From NCBI GenBank assembly GCA_017620205.1, contig JAFZQX010000031.1, positions 62,001 through 126,000 on the forward strand: 64,000 nucleotides of DNA, given 5' to 3'. Positions within the stretch are counted from its first letter, which is position 1, and each line of letters begins with the position of its first letter. This document shows positions 52,945-61,506 of the stretch, in pieces. The notes beneath the pieces are model-generated. The model made no database searches. It saw nothing but the letters and a program-made list of their open reading frames with translations, and had not been told where the DNA came from. This DNA is from Clostridia bacterium. GTDB lineage: Bacteria; Bacillota; Clostridia; UMGS1883; UMGS1540. A program made the position numbers and the translations under genes.

Positions 52945-53852
52945 CATTTGTTTTTTCCGGACAGGGCGCACAGTATTCCGGCATGGGAAAATCGCTTTAC
53001 GACACTTCCGCAGCTGCAAAAAAGCTTTATGACGAAGCGGAAATTCTCCGCGAGGGCACAAAAGCACAATCTTTTTCGGGCACGGATGATGAACTTAAAA
53101 TAACAAAAAACACACAGCCATGCTTATACCTTGTAGACCTTTCCGCGGCGCAGGCGCTCACCGAAAACGGCGTAAAAGCGGATGGCGTTGCAGGCTTTTC
53201 TTTAGGCGAAGTTGCGGCGCTTGCCTATGCAGGCGCATATTCAAACGCGGACGGCTTTAAGATAGTTACAAAGCGCGGAGAGCTTATGAACGACGCCGGC
53301 GGCGATGCGGACACATCAATGTGCGCCGTATTAAAGCTTGACAGCGAAACAATAGCAAAGAAAGCTTCGGAATATGAAAAGCTTTATGCCGTAAACTTTA
53401 ATTCCCCCGGTCAGACTGTTGTATCGGGTCTTTCGGAAAGCGTTGAAAAGTTTTCGGAAGAGATTACGGAAATGGGCGCAAGATGTATTCCCTTAAATGT
53501 CAGCGCGGCGTTTCACTCGCCCTTTATGAAGGACGCAGCAAAGAAATTTGACAAAGCGCTTTGTGAATTTGACATAGAAAAACCCGAAATTCCCGTTTAC
53601 GCCAATTTAACAGCGAAACCTTACGGCGAAGACGTAAAGGAAACGCTTGAAAAACAGATAGTAAGCCCCGTAAGGTGGCAGGAAACCATCGAAAATATGA
53701 TAAAAGACGGATATACGGATTTCGTTGAAGTAGGCGCGGGCAAAACGCTCTGCGGCCTTATAAAGAAAATCTCAAAGGACGTTTCCGTTTATAACGTTCA
53801 GGACGAAGAAAGTCTTAAAATTACAGTAGAAGCGCTTTCGGAAAGGAATTAA
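52932..53852 (+). CDS. fabD: FabD, malonyl-CoA:ACP transacylase
   Basis: 306 residues. FSGQGAQYSGMG at the N-terminus, nucleophile Ser90 in GFSLGEVAAL, catalytic His in VSAAFHSPFM near residue 195. Loads malonyl groups onto AcpP. Its ATG lies in the 3' end of fabK; GGAGG precedes it. Confidence 0.96.
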   Translation: MGKIAFVFSGQGAQYSGMGKSLYDTSAAAKKLYDEAEILREGTKAQSFSGTDDELKITKNTQPCLYLVDLSAAQALTENGVKADGVAGFSLGEVAALAYAGAYSNADGFKIVTKRGELMNDAGGDADTSMCAVLKLDSETIAKKASEYEKLYAVNFNSPGQTVVSGLSESVEKFSEEITEMGARCIPLNVSAAFHSPFMKDAAKKFDKALCEFDIEKPEIPVYANLTAKPYGEDVKETLEKQIVSPVRWQETIENMIKDGYTDFVEVGAGKTLCGLIKKISKDVSVYNVQDEESLKITVEALSERN

Positions 53853-53857
53853 ACAAC

Positions 53858-54586
53858 ATGTTAAAAGGTAAAACGGCGATTATAACAGGCGCCTCGCGCG
53901 GCATAGGCGCGGGCATAGCCAAAAAATTTGCTTCAGAGGGCGCAAATGTCGCTTTGATATATAGCGGCAACAAAGAAAAGGCGGAAGCCGTAAAAGCGGA
54001 ACTTTCCGGCGTAAAAGCGGAAATATATCAGTGCGACGTCGCAAATTTTGACGCGTGCAAAGAAACGGTTTTAAAAATCACAGAGGATTTCGGCGGCGTT
54101 GATATTCTCGTAAATAACGCGGGCATAACGCGCGACAATCTTTTGATTGCCATGAGCGATGAGGAGTTTTCCGCGGTTATTGACACAAACCTTAAAGGCT
54201 GTTTTAATATGATAAAAGCGTGCGGCAGAAACTTCGTACGCAGAAAATACGGCAAAATAATAAATCTCTCTTCAATATCGGGCCTTCGCGGCATAGCGGG
54301 CCAGGCAAACTATTCCGCTTCAAAAGCGGGCGTTATAGCGCTTACGAAAGTAACCGCCAAAGAATTTGCGGGCAAAAACGTTTGCTGCAACGCGATAGCG
54401 CCGGGCTTTATAGAAACCGATATGACGAAAGAGCTTCCAAACAGAGACGAATATATAGAAACTATTCCCCTTCGCCGCGCAGGCACTCCCGAAGACGTTG
54501 CAAACCTTGCGGCGTTTCTGGCGGACGATATATCGGACTATATCACGGGCGAAGTTATCCGCATAGACGGCGGACTTGCAATGTAA
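53858..54586 (+). CDS. fabG: FabG, 3-oxoacyl-ACP reductase
   Basis: 242 residues. Short-chain dehydrogenase: TGASRGIGAGIA nucleotide loop, NNAG, catalytic Ser in NLSSISG and YSASKAG with Tyr and Lys, ending TGEVIRIDGGLAM. NADPH-dependent reduction of beta-ketoacyl-ACP. Five nt after fabD. Confidence 0.96.
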   Translation: MLKGKTAIITGASRGIGAGIAKKFASEGANVALIYSGNKEKAEAVKAELSGVKAEIYQCDVANFDACKETVLKITEDFGGVDILVNNAGITRDNLLIAMSDEEFSAVIDTNLKGCFNMIKACGRNFVRRKYGKIINLSSISGLRGIAGQANYSASKAGVIALTKVTAKEFAGKNVCCNAIAPGFIETDMTKELPNRDEYIETIPLRRAGTPEDVANLAAFLADDISDYITGEVIRIDGGLAM

Positions 54587-54612
54587 AAAGCATAAGAAAG
54601 GCGTGAAAATAT

Positions 54613-55845
54613 ATGAAAAGAGCAGTTGTAACGGGCATGGGTGCGATAACGCCCATAGGCTGTGACGTAAATACTTTTTGGGAAAACCTTAAAGCGGGCG
54701 TTTGCGGCATAGATTTTATTACCCGTTTCGATACTTCGGATTATAGGGCAAAGCTTGCCGCCGAAGTAAAAGATGACTTTGATCCCCTTTTGTATATGGA
54801 AAAATCAGACGTCCGAAAGACGGACAGATTTGTTCAGTTTGCGCTTTCGTCCGCGGCGCAGGCCGTTGCCGATTCGGGTATCACGGGCAAAATAGACCCC
54901 GAAAGATTAGGCGTTTATTTCGGCTCCGGCATAGGCGGATTTGATACATTTATTCAGGAACATAACAATCTTTTAAACAGGGGCCCTTTAAGGGTTTCGC
55001 CCCTCTTTATACCGAAGATGATTTCAAATATAGGCGCCGGAAACATAGCCATAAAACACGGCGCAAAAGGCCCTTGCCTTTCGTTTTCAACGGCATGCGC
55101 AACGGGCACAACTTGTATAGGTGAAGCGCTCCGCGCCATCCGCGGCGGATATGCGGACGCAATAATCGCGGGCGGTTCGGATGCTACTATCTCCCCTCTT
55201 GCCGTTGCGGGCTTTATAAACTGCATGGCATTGACGGAGAGCGACGATCCTAAAGCGGCTTCAATACCGTTTGACAAAAGACGATCGGGTTTTGTTATGG
55301 GCGAAGGCGCAGGAGCTCTTTTAATAGAAGAATACGAGCACGCGAAAAAGCGCGGCGCGCACATTTACGCGGAGCTTTGCGGCTACGGCAGCACTTGCGA
55401 CGCGCACCACGTAACGGCGCCCGACACCGAAGCCACTGCATCTGCAAAGGCTATAGCGGACTGCTATAGGGAATCGGGCGAAGCGGACGCATCAAAAATC
55501 TACATAAACGCGCACGGCACAAGCACACCGATGAACGATAAAACAGAAACTGCGGCTATAAAAAGAGTATACGGCGAAGACGCTTATAAAATAAACATAA
55601 GTTCGACAAAATCCATGACAGGTCATTTACTCGGCGCGGCGGGCGCGGTTGAAGCGATAGCTTCTATAAAGGCGCTGAGTGACGGCATAGTACCGCCTAC
55701 CATAGGCTACAAAGAAAAAGACCCCGAATGCGACTTAAACTATACGCCGAATGAGGCGAAAAAGACGGAAATTGACCTCTCTATGTCGGTTTCTCTCGGT
55801 TTTGGCGGACACAATGCTTGTATAGGATTTAAAAAGGTGAAATAA
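54613..55845 (+). CDS. fabF: FabF, beta-ketoacyl-ACP synthase II
   Basis: 410 residues. Cys in SFSTACATGTTCIGEA, His in NAHGTSTPMND and TKSMTGHLLGAAGAVE, closing with SLGFGGHNA. Elongating condensing enzyme. The next gene, fabZ, begins at the base after its stop; accB, which sits here in many related operons, is absent. Confidence 0.96.
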   Translation: MKRAVVTGMGAITPIGCDVNTFWENLKAGVCGIDFITRFDTSDYRAKLAAEVKDDFDPLLYMEKSDVRKTDRFVQFALSSAAQAVADSGITGKIDPERLGVYFGSGIGGFDTFIQEHNNLLNRGPLRVSPLFIPKMISNIGAGNIAIKHGAKGPCLSFSTACATGTTCIGEALRAIRGGYADAIIAGGSDATISPLAVAGFINCMALTESDDPKAASIPFDKRRSGFVMGEGAGALLIEEYEHAKKRGAHIYAELCGYGSTCDAHHVTAPDTEATASAKAIADCYRESGEADASKIYINAHGTSTPMNDKTETAAIKRVYGEDAYKINISSTKSMTGHLLGAAGAVEAIASIKALSDGIVPPTIGYKEKDPECDLNYTPNEAKKTEIDLSMSVSLGFGGHNACIGFKKVK

Positions 55846-56262
55846 ATGAACAAAGAAGAGATTAAAAATATACTTCCCCACAGGGACAATATGCTGCTTT
55901 TAGACGAAGCGGAGCTTAAAGACGGAGTGGCGCACGGCAAGAAAAAAATAGTTGGCGACGAATGGTTTTTAAAAGGACATTTTCCCGGCAACCCGGTAGT
56001 TCCGGGTGTTATACTTTGTGAGATACTCGGTCAGTCCGTAAGCGTTTGTCTCGGCGGCATAGGCGACAGCAAGCTCCCCTTTTTCACGGGGCTTGACAAG
56101 GTAAAATTCAGAAATCCCGTAAAACCCGGCGATTTGTTTGAAACAAAGTGCGAAATAACGAAGGTAAGAGAGCCGTTTTATTTTGCGAAGGGCGAAGGAT
56201 ATGTAGACGGAAAGCTCTGCGTAAGCGCGGAATTTTCATTTGCTGTTACAGATAAAAAGTAA
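55846..56262 (+). CDS. fabZ: FabZ, 3-hydroxyacyl-ACP dehydratase
   Basis: 138 residues. Hot-dog fold with catalytic His45 in KGHFPGNPVVPGV and Glu59 in LCEILGQSV. Dehydrates hydroxyacyl-ACP. Directly abuts fabF (TAA then ATG). The next gene is accD, with accC missing between them. Confidence 0.95.
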   Translation: MNKEEIKNILPHRDNMLLLDEAELKDGVAHGKKKIVGDEWFLKGHFPGNPVVPGVILCEILGQSVSVCLGGIGDSKLPFFTGLDKVKFRNPVKPGDLFETKCEITKVREPFYFAKGEGYVDGKLCVSAEFSFAVTDKK

Positions 56263-56272
56263 GAGGTAGGAT

Positions 56273-57076
56273 ATGTTTTTAAAAAATCTTTTTAAGAAAG
56301 AAGCGGACCGCAAATGCACAAAATGCGGCGCGGAGATTCCCTATAAAAAGCTTTCGGAAAACGCTTTTATATGCCCTAAGTGCGGCGCATATATGCGCAT
56401 GAAAGCGTCTGAAAGACTTGCGCTTATAGCGGACGCGAAGACTTTTTCGGAGCAAAACGCGGATTTAAAATGCAAAAACCCCATAGACTTTCCCGGTTAT
56501 GACGAAAAGATAGAAAAAGCAAAAGCGGACAGCGGCCTTGAAGACGCCGTAGTTTGCGGCACATGTGAAATAGGCGGCGAGAAATGTGCAATTTTCGTTA
56601 TGGACTCATCTTTTATGATGGGCAGCATGGGAACAACGGTCGGCGAAAAGATAACAAGCCTTTTTGAATATGCGCTTGACAATTCGCTCCCCGTTGTAGG
56701 CTTTACTACCTCGGGCGGCGCGAGAATGCAGGAGGGCATTTTGTCTCTCATGCAGATGGCAAAGGTAAGCGGCGCGGTGAAGCGCCACAGCGACGGCAAA
56801 AACCTTTACATTGCCGTTTTAACAGACCCGACAACGGGCGGCGTTACGGCAAGCTTTGCAATGCTTGGCGATATTATAATAGCAGAGCCGAAGGCACTTA
56901 TAGGCTTTGCGGGCAAAAGGGTAATTGAGCAGACAACGGGCGAAAAACTGCCCGAAGGCTTTCAGACGGCTGAATTTATGCTCTCGCACGGGTTTGTTGA
57001 TATAATAGCAGAGCGCAAAAACTTAAAAGAAAAACTTGCAACTCTTTTAAAAATACATAAAGGAGGCAAGCGTTAA
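56273..57076 (+). CDS. accD: AccD, acetyl-CoA carboxylase carboxyltransferase beta subunit
   Basis: 267 residues. N-terminal zinc ribbon with C15, C18, C34 and C37, then a crotonase-like carboxyltransferase core with SGGARMQEGILSLMQMAK and TDPTTGGVTASFAMLGD. Transfers carboxyl from biotin to acetyl-CoA together with AccA. Its stop overlaps the accA start (TAATG), which suits 1:1 production. Confidence 0.96.
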   Translation: MFLKNLFKKEADRKCTKCGAEIPYKKLSENAFICPKCGAYMRMKASERLALIADAKTFSEQNADLKCKNPIDFPGYDEKIEKAKADSGLEDAVVCGTCEIGGEKCAIFVMDSSFMMGSMGTTVGEKITSLFEYALDNSLPVVGFTTSGGARMQEGILSLMQMAKVSGAVKRHSDGKNLYIAVLTDPTTGGVTASFAMLGDIIIAEPKALIGFAGKRVIEQTTGEKLPEGFQTAEFMLSHGFVDIIAERKNLKEKLATLLKIHKGGKR

Positions 57077-57852
57077 TGGAAATAAAAGCTTATGACAGAG
57101 TAAAAACCGCCCGAAGCGGTGGGAGACCCATGGGAAAATATTATATAGACAATATGATAGAAGACTTTTGCGAGCTGCACGGCGACAGAAGATACGGTGA
57201 TGACGGCGCAATAATAGGCGGCGTTGGCTTCTTGGGCGGAAAGCCCGTAACGGTAATCGCTATGGAGCGCGGCGAGACGGTTGAAGACAGAATGGCGCGC
57301 CATTTCGGCTGTCCAGCGCCCGAAGGCTACAGAAAGGCTCTGCGCCTTATGAAGCAGGCGGAGAAATTCGGGAGACCCATAATCTGCTTTATCGGCAGTC
57401 CCGGCGCGTACTGCGGCATTGAGGCCGAAAACCGCGGACAGGGCGAAGCCATTGCCGAAAACCTTTTTGAGATGATGGGGATTTCCGTTCCCATAATTTC
57501 CGTTGTTGCGGGCGAAGGCGGCAGCGGCGGCGCTTTGGCGCTCGGCGTTTGTGACAGCCTTATTATGCTTGAAAACGCCATATATTCCGTTATCTCCCCC
57601 GAAGGCTGCGCCAGCATTTTGTGGAAAGACTCCGCGAAAGCGCCGGACGCGGCGGAGGCTTTGCGCCTGACGGCTCCGGACCTTTATAAATTCGGCATAG
57701 CCGATAAAATTATAGACGAAACCGATAAGACAAACGAGAAAATCTGCAAGGATTTAAAAGACTATATAGTGGCGCAGATCGAGCTTTGCGAAAAATATTC
57801 TGCGCAGGAGCTTTTAGACAAGAGGTATGGAAAGTTCCGCAAGATTAAATAG
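57076..57852 (+). CDS. accA: AccA, acetyl-CoA carboxylase carboxyltransferase alpha subunit
   Basis: 258 residues, the short Firmicutes form. Core motifs ELHGDRRYGDDGAIIGG, GRPIICFIGSPGAYCGIEAENRGQ, GEGGSGGALALGV and ISPEGCASILW. Last gene of the fab operon; a strong terminator starts 10 nt after it. The biotin carrier and biotin carboxylase subunits must be encoded elsewhere. Confidence 0.96.
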   Translation: MEIKAYDRVKTARSGGRPMGKYYIDNMIEDFCELHGDRRYGDDGAIIGGVGFLGGKPVTVIAMERGETVEDRMARHFGCPAPEGYRKALRLMKQAEKFGRPIICFIGSPGAYCGIEAENRGQGEAIAENLFEMMGISVPIISVVAGEGGSGGALALGVCDSLIMLENAIYSVISPEGCASILWKDSAKAPDAAEALRLTAPDLYKFGIADKIIDETDKTNEKICKDLKDYIVAQIELCEKYSAQELLDKRYGKFRKIK

Positions 57853-58168
57853 AGAAGAAAAGAGGCTGTAGCAAAACGATTTCGTTTTCTACAGCCTCTT
57901 TTGGGCGAAGAGAAAATAGTGCAGAACGGACAAACTGAGCACAAAAAGCCGATGTTATCGGCTTTTTGTGGTTACCCGAAGCTGTACGAGGGTACAGCGA
58001 GAGGCGAAGTTTGTTCGTAGCATAAAGCATTTAAAGACAAAAATTTGCCAAACGGCGAATTTTTACCTTGAAGCCAAGTCTATTTTACCATGGTGTTTCT
58101 CTAAAAGTTCCGTAATAACGGCTTTTTCTTTGCTTTATGCGGTCTGTGCATTTTGTCACAGCCCCTTT
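57853..58168. repeat. Dispersed repeat between convergent accA and pgsA
   Basis: The right end TCTGTGCATTTTGTCACAGC-CCC stops 3 nt from the pgsA stop. The left part shares AGAAAATAGTGCAGAACGGA with the serS copy, and 57990-58025 shares GCGAGAGGCGAAGTTTGTTC. It includes three stems: 57862-57898, 57940-57970 (CACAAAAAGCCGAT with its complement, 14 bp) and 58040-58065. Confidence 0.8.
57862..57902 (+). terminator. Strong terminator of the fab operon
   Basis: GAGGCTGTAG...CTACAGCCTC with inner AAAACGA/TCGTTTT, roughly 17 bp with one bulge, then TTTT. Immediately after accA. Confidence 0.88.
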
Positions 58169-58699
58169 TTATTTTGAAGTTATATCCGATATAACGTTTC
58201 TGTTTTGAACAATATACTGTATTCCCGAAACGGCCGTTATAAATGCGGATAAGTAAAAGAGAATATCAATATAAATGTTTTTGCCGAATATTATAGCGGC
58301 TATAACCGTTATCATCTGCAGCGTAGTTTTTATTTTGCCGAGCCAGCCCGCAGCTATTACCTTGCCGCCCGACACCGCAACAAGGCGAAAGCCCGTTACT
58401 ATAAATTCACGCGCGAGGATTATCATAACAACCCAAGCAGCAACTATGTGGTAGTCAAGCATCATGCAAAGCGCGGCAAGAATTAAAAGCTTGTCGGCCA
58501 AAGGGTCTGCAAACTTTCCGAAGTTTGTAACCAGATTATATTTTCTCGCGATTTTGCCGTCCGCAAGATCGGTAAGGCACGCCAAAATGTAAACAATTGC
58601 TGCGGCAATGTTTAAAGCAGGGGTTTGAAAAGAATAAAGTATCATAAATACCGGTATCAGTAAAACGCGCAGTATTGTAAGCTTATTCGGTAAATTCAC
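58169..58699 (-). CDS. pgsA: PgsA, phosphatidylglycerophosphate synthase
   Basis: 176 residues, several membrane helices. CDP-alcohol phosphotransferase signature D-G-x2-A-R-x8-G-x3-D-x3-D seen as DLADGKIARKYNLVTNFGKF then ADPLADK. Starts MNLPNKLTILRVLLIPVF. Makes phosphatidylglycerophosphate from CDP-diacylglycerol. Overlaps rimO by 17 nt; last gene of the lepA operon. Confidence 0.94.
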   Translation of the reverse strand: MNLPNKLTILRVLLIPVFMILYSFQTPALNIAAAIVYILACLTDLADGKIARKYNLVTNFGKFADPLADKLLILAALCMMLDYHIVAAWVVMIILAREFIVTGFRLVAVSGGKVIAAGWLGKIKTTLQMITVIAAIIFGKNIYIDILFYLSAFITAVSGIQYIVQNRNVISDITSK

Positions 58700-60005
58700 C
58701 TTGCATCTCTCCCTTTAAATCGTATTCGTCGGCATCGGTAATCAAAACGGGCACGATATCGCCCAAAACGCCCTCGCCCGCCCCCGTAAAATATACGCTT
58801 CCGTCAATTTCGGGCGCGTCAAAAGCACATCTGCCCATGCAAATATCATCGGCTATCATCTCCGCTAAAACGGGCAGCGTTTTGCCTATATACTTTTTGC
58901 AGTTTTCAGCTGAGATTTCCTTTTGAATTTCCATTATTTTATCGCGGCGCGCGCATTTGATTTCTTCGTCCAAATGCCCGGTGAGTTTGTCGGCGGGGGT
59001 TCCCTCCTCGCGCGAATACGCAAAAACGCCGAGTCTGTCAAACTTTGTGTTTTTTACAAAATCGCAAAGCTCTAAAAAATCTTCCTCGTCTTCTCCGGGA
59101 AAGCCCGTCATAAGCGTTGTTCTTATTGTGGATTCGGGTAGCTTTTCGCGGATCTTTGAAATAAGCGCTTTGATATCCTCTCCCTTGCAGGGCCTGCCCA
59201 TTCTCTTTAAAACCTTCGCGCTTATGTGCTGTATGGGTATATCAAAATAATTTACTATATTTTCGTTTTTCTCAAAAACATCAAGTATTTCGTCCGTTAT
59301 GCGCTCGGGATACATATACAAAACGCGTATCCAGCTAAAATCTTTTATTTTCGCAAGCGCCGTCAGCAGTTCGGGAAGCTTGCTTTCCCCGTATAAATCC
59401 TCGCCGTAGCGCGTTGTGTCCTGCGCAATGACAATAAGCTCTTTTGTGCCGTTTTCCGCGAGGCGCTTCGCTTCCGACAAAATATCTTCTGTTTTGCGGC
59501 TTCTGTATTTGCCGCGTATCATAGGTATTGCGCAGTAGGTGCACCGGTTGTCGCACCCTTCCGCTATTTTTATGTACGAAGTATAAAAAGGTGTTGCGGT
59601 AATTCTCGGCGCGCTTTCGGGGTATGCTGCGTTTTCGTTTCCCAAAAATTCAGAAGTGCCGCTTTTTATTATATCCGCTATCTCGTCAAAGCGCGAAACG
59701 CCGACAATGGCGTCAACCTCCGGCAGCTCGCGAAGAACTTCGTCCTTATAGCGCTCCGCAAGACAGCCCGTAACGATAAGCTTTTTAAGGCTTCCCGTTT
59801 CTTTATACCGCGCCATCTCCAAAATAGTATTTATGGCTTCCTCTTTTGCTTCGTCTATAAAAGCGCAGGTGTTAACTATTATAACTTCGGCATTTTCAGC
59901 GTCGTCCGTAAGATAAAATCCTTTATCTTCGAGAATGCCACTCATAATCTCTGAATCCACAAGGTTTTTGCTGCAGCCGAGCGATATTATTGAAACATTA
60001 GTCAT
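58683..60005 (-). CDS. rimO: RimO, ribosomal protein S12 methylthiotransferase
   Basis: 440 residues. N-terminal UPF0004 domain with three Fe-S cysteines (SLGCSKNLVDSE, VNTCAFIDEAKEEA, VTGCLAERY), radical SAM motif EGCDNRCTYCAIP near residue 150, and C-terminal TRAM domain. Adds a methylthio group to the S12 aspartate. Overlaps recX by 8 nt and pgsA by 17 nt. RimO is preferred over MiaB on IPMIRGKYRSR and gene context. Confidence 0.93.
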   Translation of the reverse strand: MTNVSIISLGCSKNLVDSEIMSGILEDKGFYLTDDAENAEVIIVNTCAFIDEAKEEAINTILEMARYKETGSLKKLIVTGCLAERYKDEVLRELPEVDAIVGVSRFDEIADIIKSGTSEFLGNENAAYPESAPRITATPFYTSYIKIAEGCDNRCTYCAIPMIRGKYRSRKTEDILSEAKRLAENGTKELIVIAQDTTRYGEDLYGESKLPELLTALAKIKDFSWIRVLYMYPERITDEILDVFEKNENIVNYFDIPIQHISAKVLKRMGRPCKGEDIKALISKIREKLPESTIRTTLMTGFPGEDEEDFLELCDFVKNTKFDRLGVFAYSREEGTPADKLTGHLDEEIKCARRDKIMEIQKEISAENCKKYIGKTLPVLAEMIADDICMGRCAFDAPEIDGSVYFTGAGEGVLGDIVPVLITDADEYDLKGEMQGEFTE

Positions 60006-60438
60006 TATTATCTCCCAAATAAACCTCTCTTATGGCGTTTTTAATTTCGTCAAACGAAAAGCCGCGCCTTAAAAAGCAGTTTATTATTTTGTTCATAGTT
60101 TTTGTATCTTCACACTCTTTAAATTTCTTCTGCATAATGGGTTTTATGTCAAATTCAATATCATTTAGCGCTTCTTCAATATATTCGTCCTCAACGCCGC
60201 GCTCACGAAGATCGCGCCTTATTCTGTCGGGGCCGTAGCCTTTTATGTTTGCAGCATCGTGCGCAAAGCGCCTTGCAAAGTCGCGGTGGTCAATATACCC
60301 CGCGTCTTTGTAATACTCCGCGGCTTCCTCCGCCGCGTCAGGCTCAAAGCCTTTAGCTATAAGCTTTTCAACTATCTGCTTTTTCGTGCGGCGCTTTCCG
60401 AGCGCCAAACGCAAAGCTTCGCTTTTAACATCGTTCAT
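59998..60438 (-). CDS. recX: RecX regulatory protein
   Basis: 146 residues, three-helix repeats. Motifs ALRLALGKRRTKKQIVEKLIAKGFE, AGYIDHRDFARRFA and GPDRIRRDLRERGVEDEYI. RecX usually restrains RecA filament growth. recA is not in the window. Ten nt after hemW and overlapping rimO. Confidence 0.9.
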   Translation of the reverse strand: MNDVKSEALRLALGKRRTKKQIVEKLIAKGFEPDAAEEAAEYYKDAGYIDHRDFARRFAHDAANIKGYGPDRIRRDLRERGVEDEYIEEALNDIEFDIKPIMQKKFKECEDTKTMNKIINCFLRRGFSFDEIKNAIREVYLGDNND

Positions 60439-60447
60439 ACCGTTCTC

Positions 60448-61506
60448 CTACATCAAATCAGAAAAAATGTAGTCCGAAATATCTATTCCCTTCTCGGTTA
60501 AGCGGACGTTTTTGCCAACCCTTTCCATATAACCGAGGTTTATATATTTGTCGGTTTTTGAGTTTTCTTCATATAAAATGCCGTCAGACATACGAAGACC
60601 GAGCATTATTTTTTCTTTTTTAAGCTCCGCTTCGTCAATTTTTTGTATGTTGCATTTTATGTCTTTGCCGATAAGGTAGGCGTCAATGTCCTCGGCGTTT
60701 TGGTATCTTTCGCCGCAAAAATACGAATGCGCTCCCGCACCGAGACCTATGTAGGGCTCATTTTGCCAATACTTTGTGTTGTGGCGCGACCTTTTGCTGT
60801 CTTTTGCGAAGTTTGATATCTCATAATGCTCAAAATTTGCCGCCTTAAGCCTTTTTGCGAGGTGGCGGTACATTTTCCGTTCCGTGTCCTCGTCGGGCAA
60901 AGAGAGCGTGTTTTTGGACTTTTCAAACGGCGTTCCCTCTTCTATGGTCAGCGAATACGCCGATATATGCGTAAGCCCCAAAGAGAGCATTTTGTCAATA
61001 GTTATGTCAAGGCTTTCCATCGTCTGGTTAGGTATTGCCGTCATAATATCGCCCGAAATGTTCTCAAAGCCCGCGTTTTTTGCCATTTTTACGGCGTCCT
61101 CTCCGTCTTTTGCCGAATGTATTCTGCCGAGCGCAGAAAGTTCTTCGTCTATAAATGACTGAAAACCGAAGCTTATTCTGTTTACGCCTTCGGAAAACAA
61201 AGCGCAAAGCTCCTGCTCCGTAACGGTTTTCGGGTTTGCTTCAAGCGTTATTTCGGCGTTATCGCATACATTAAATGCGCTTTTTATGCCGCGGAGCATT
61301 TGGGAAATGTTCTCCGCGCCGAGTAAAGACGGCGTGCCGCCGCCGAAATATATTGTATCAATATCCTGCTTTTCGTAAGTTAAAGCCTCTTTTGCAACAC
61401 ATTTTGCGTATTTGCTAAAATCTTTTTCGCGCCCCGTTTTGGAATAAAAGGCGCAGTAGTTACACTTTTTTTTGCAAAAGGGCGTGTGAACGTATACCCC
61501 TAACAT
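60448..61506 (-). CDS. hemW: HemW-like radical SAM protein (heme chaperone family)
   Basis: 352 residues. Radical SAM motif HTPFCKKKCNYCAFYS (CxxxCxxC) near the N-terminus and YFGGGTPSLL. The C-terminal HemW domain includes IGLGAGAHSY and GLRMSDGI. Formerly annotated as HemN-like coproporphyrinogen oxidase; the family binds heme and is thought to be a heme chaperone. The ATG overlaps the lepA stop (TGATG), the classical lepA-hemW pair. Confidence 0.92.
   Translation of the reverse strand: MLGVYVHTPFCKKKCNYCAFYSKTGREKDFSKYAKCVAKEALTYEKQDIDTIYFGGGTPSLLGAENISQMLRGIKSAFNVCDNAEITLEANPKTVTEQELCALFSEGVNRISFGFQSFIDEELSALGRIHSAKDGEDAVKMAKNAGFENISGDIMTAIPNQTMESLDITIDKMLSLGLTHISAYSLTIEEGTPFEKSKNTLSLPDEDTERKMYRHLAKRLKAANFEHYEISNFAKDSKRSRHNTKYWQNEPYIGLGAGAHSYFCGERYQNAEDIDAYLIGKDIKCNIQKIDEAELKKEKIMLGLRMSDGILYEENSKTDKYINLGYMERVGKNVRLTEKGIDISDYIFSDLM

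Noticed and set aside
55603-55612. Spo0A box TTCGACAAAA
   Set aside because: It is inside the fabF coding region with no promoter nearby; a single 10-mer match is expected by chance.
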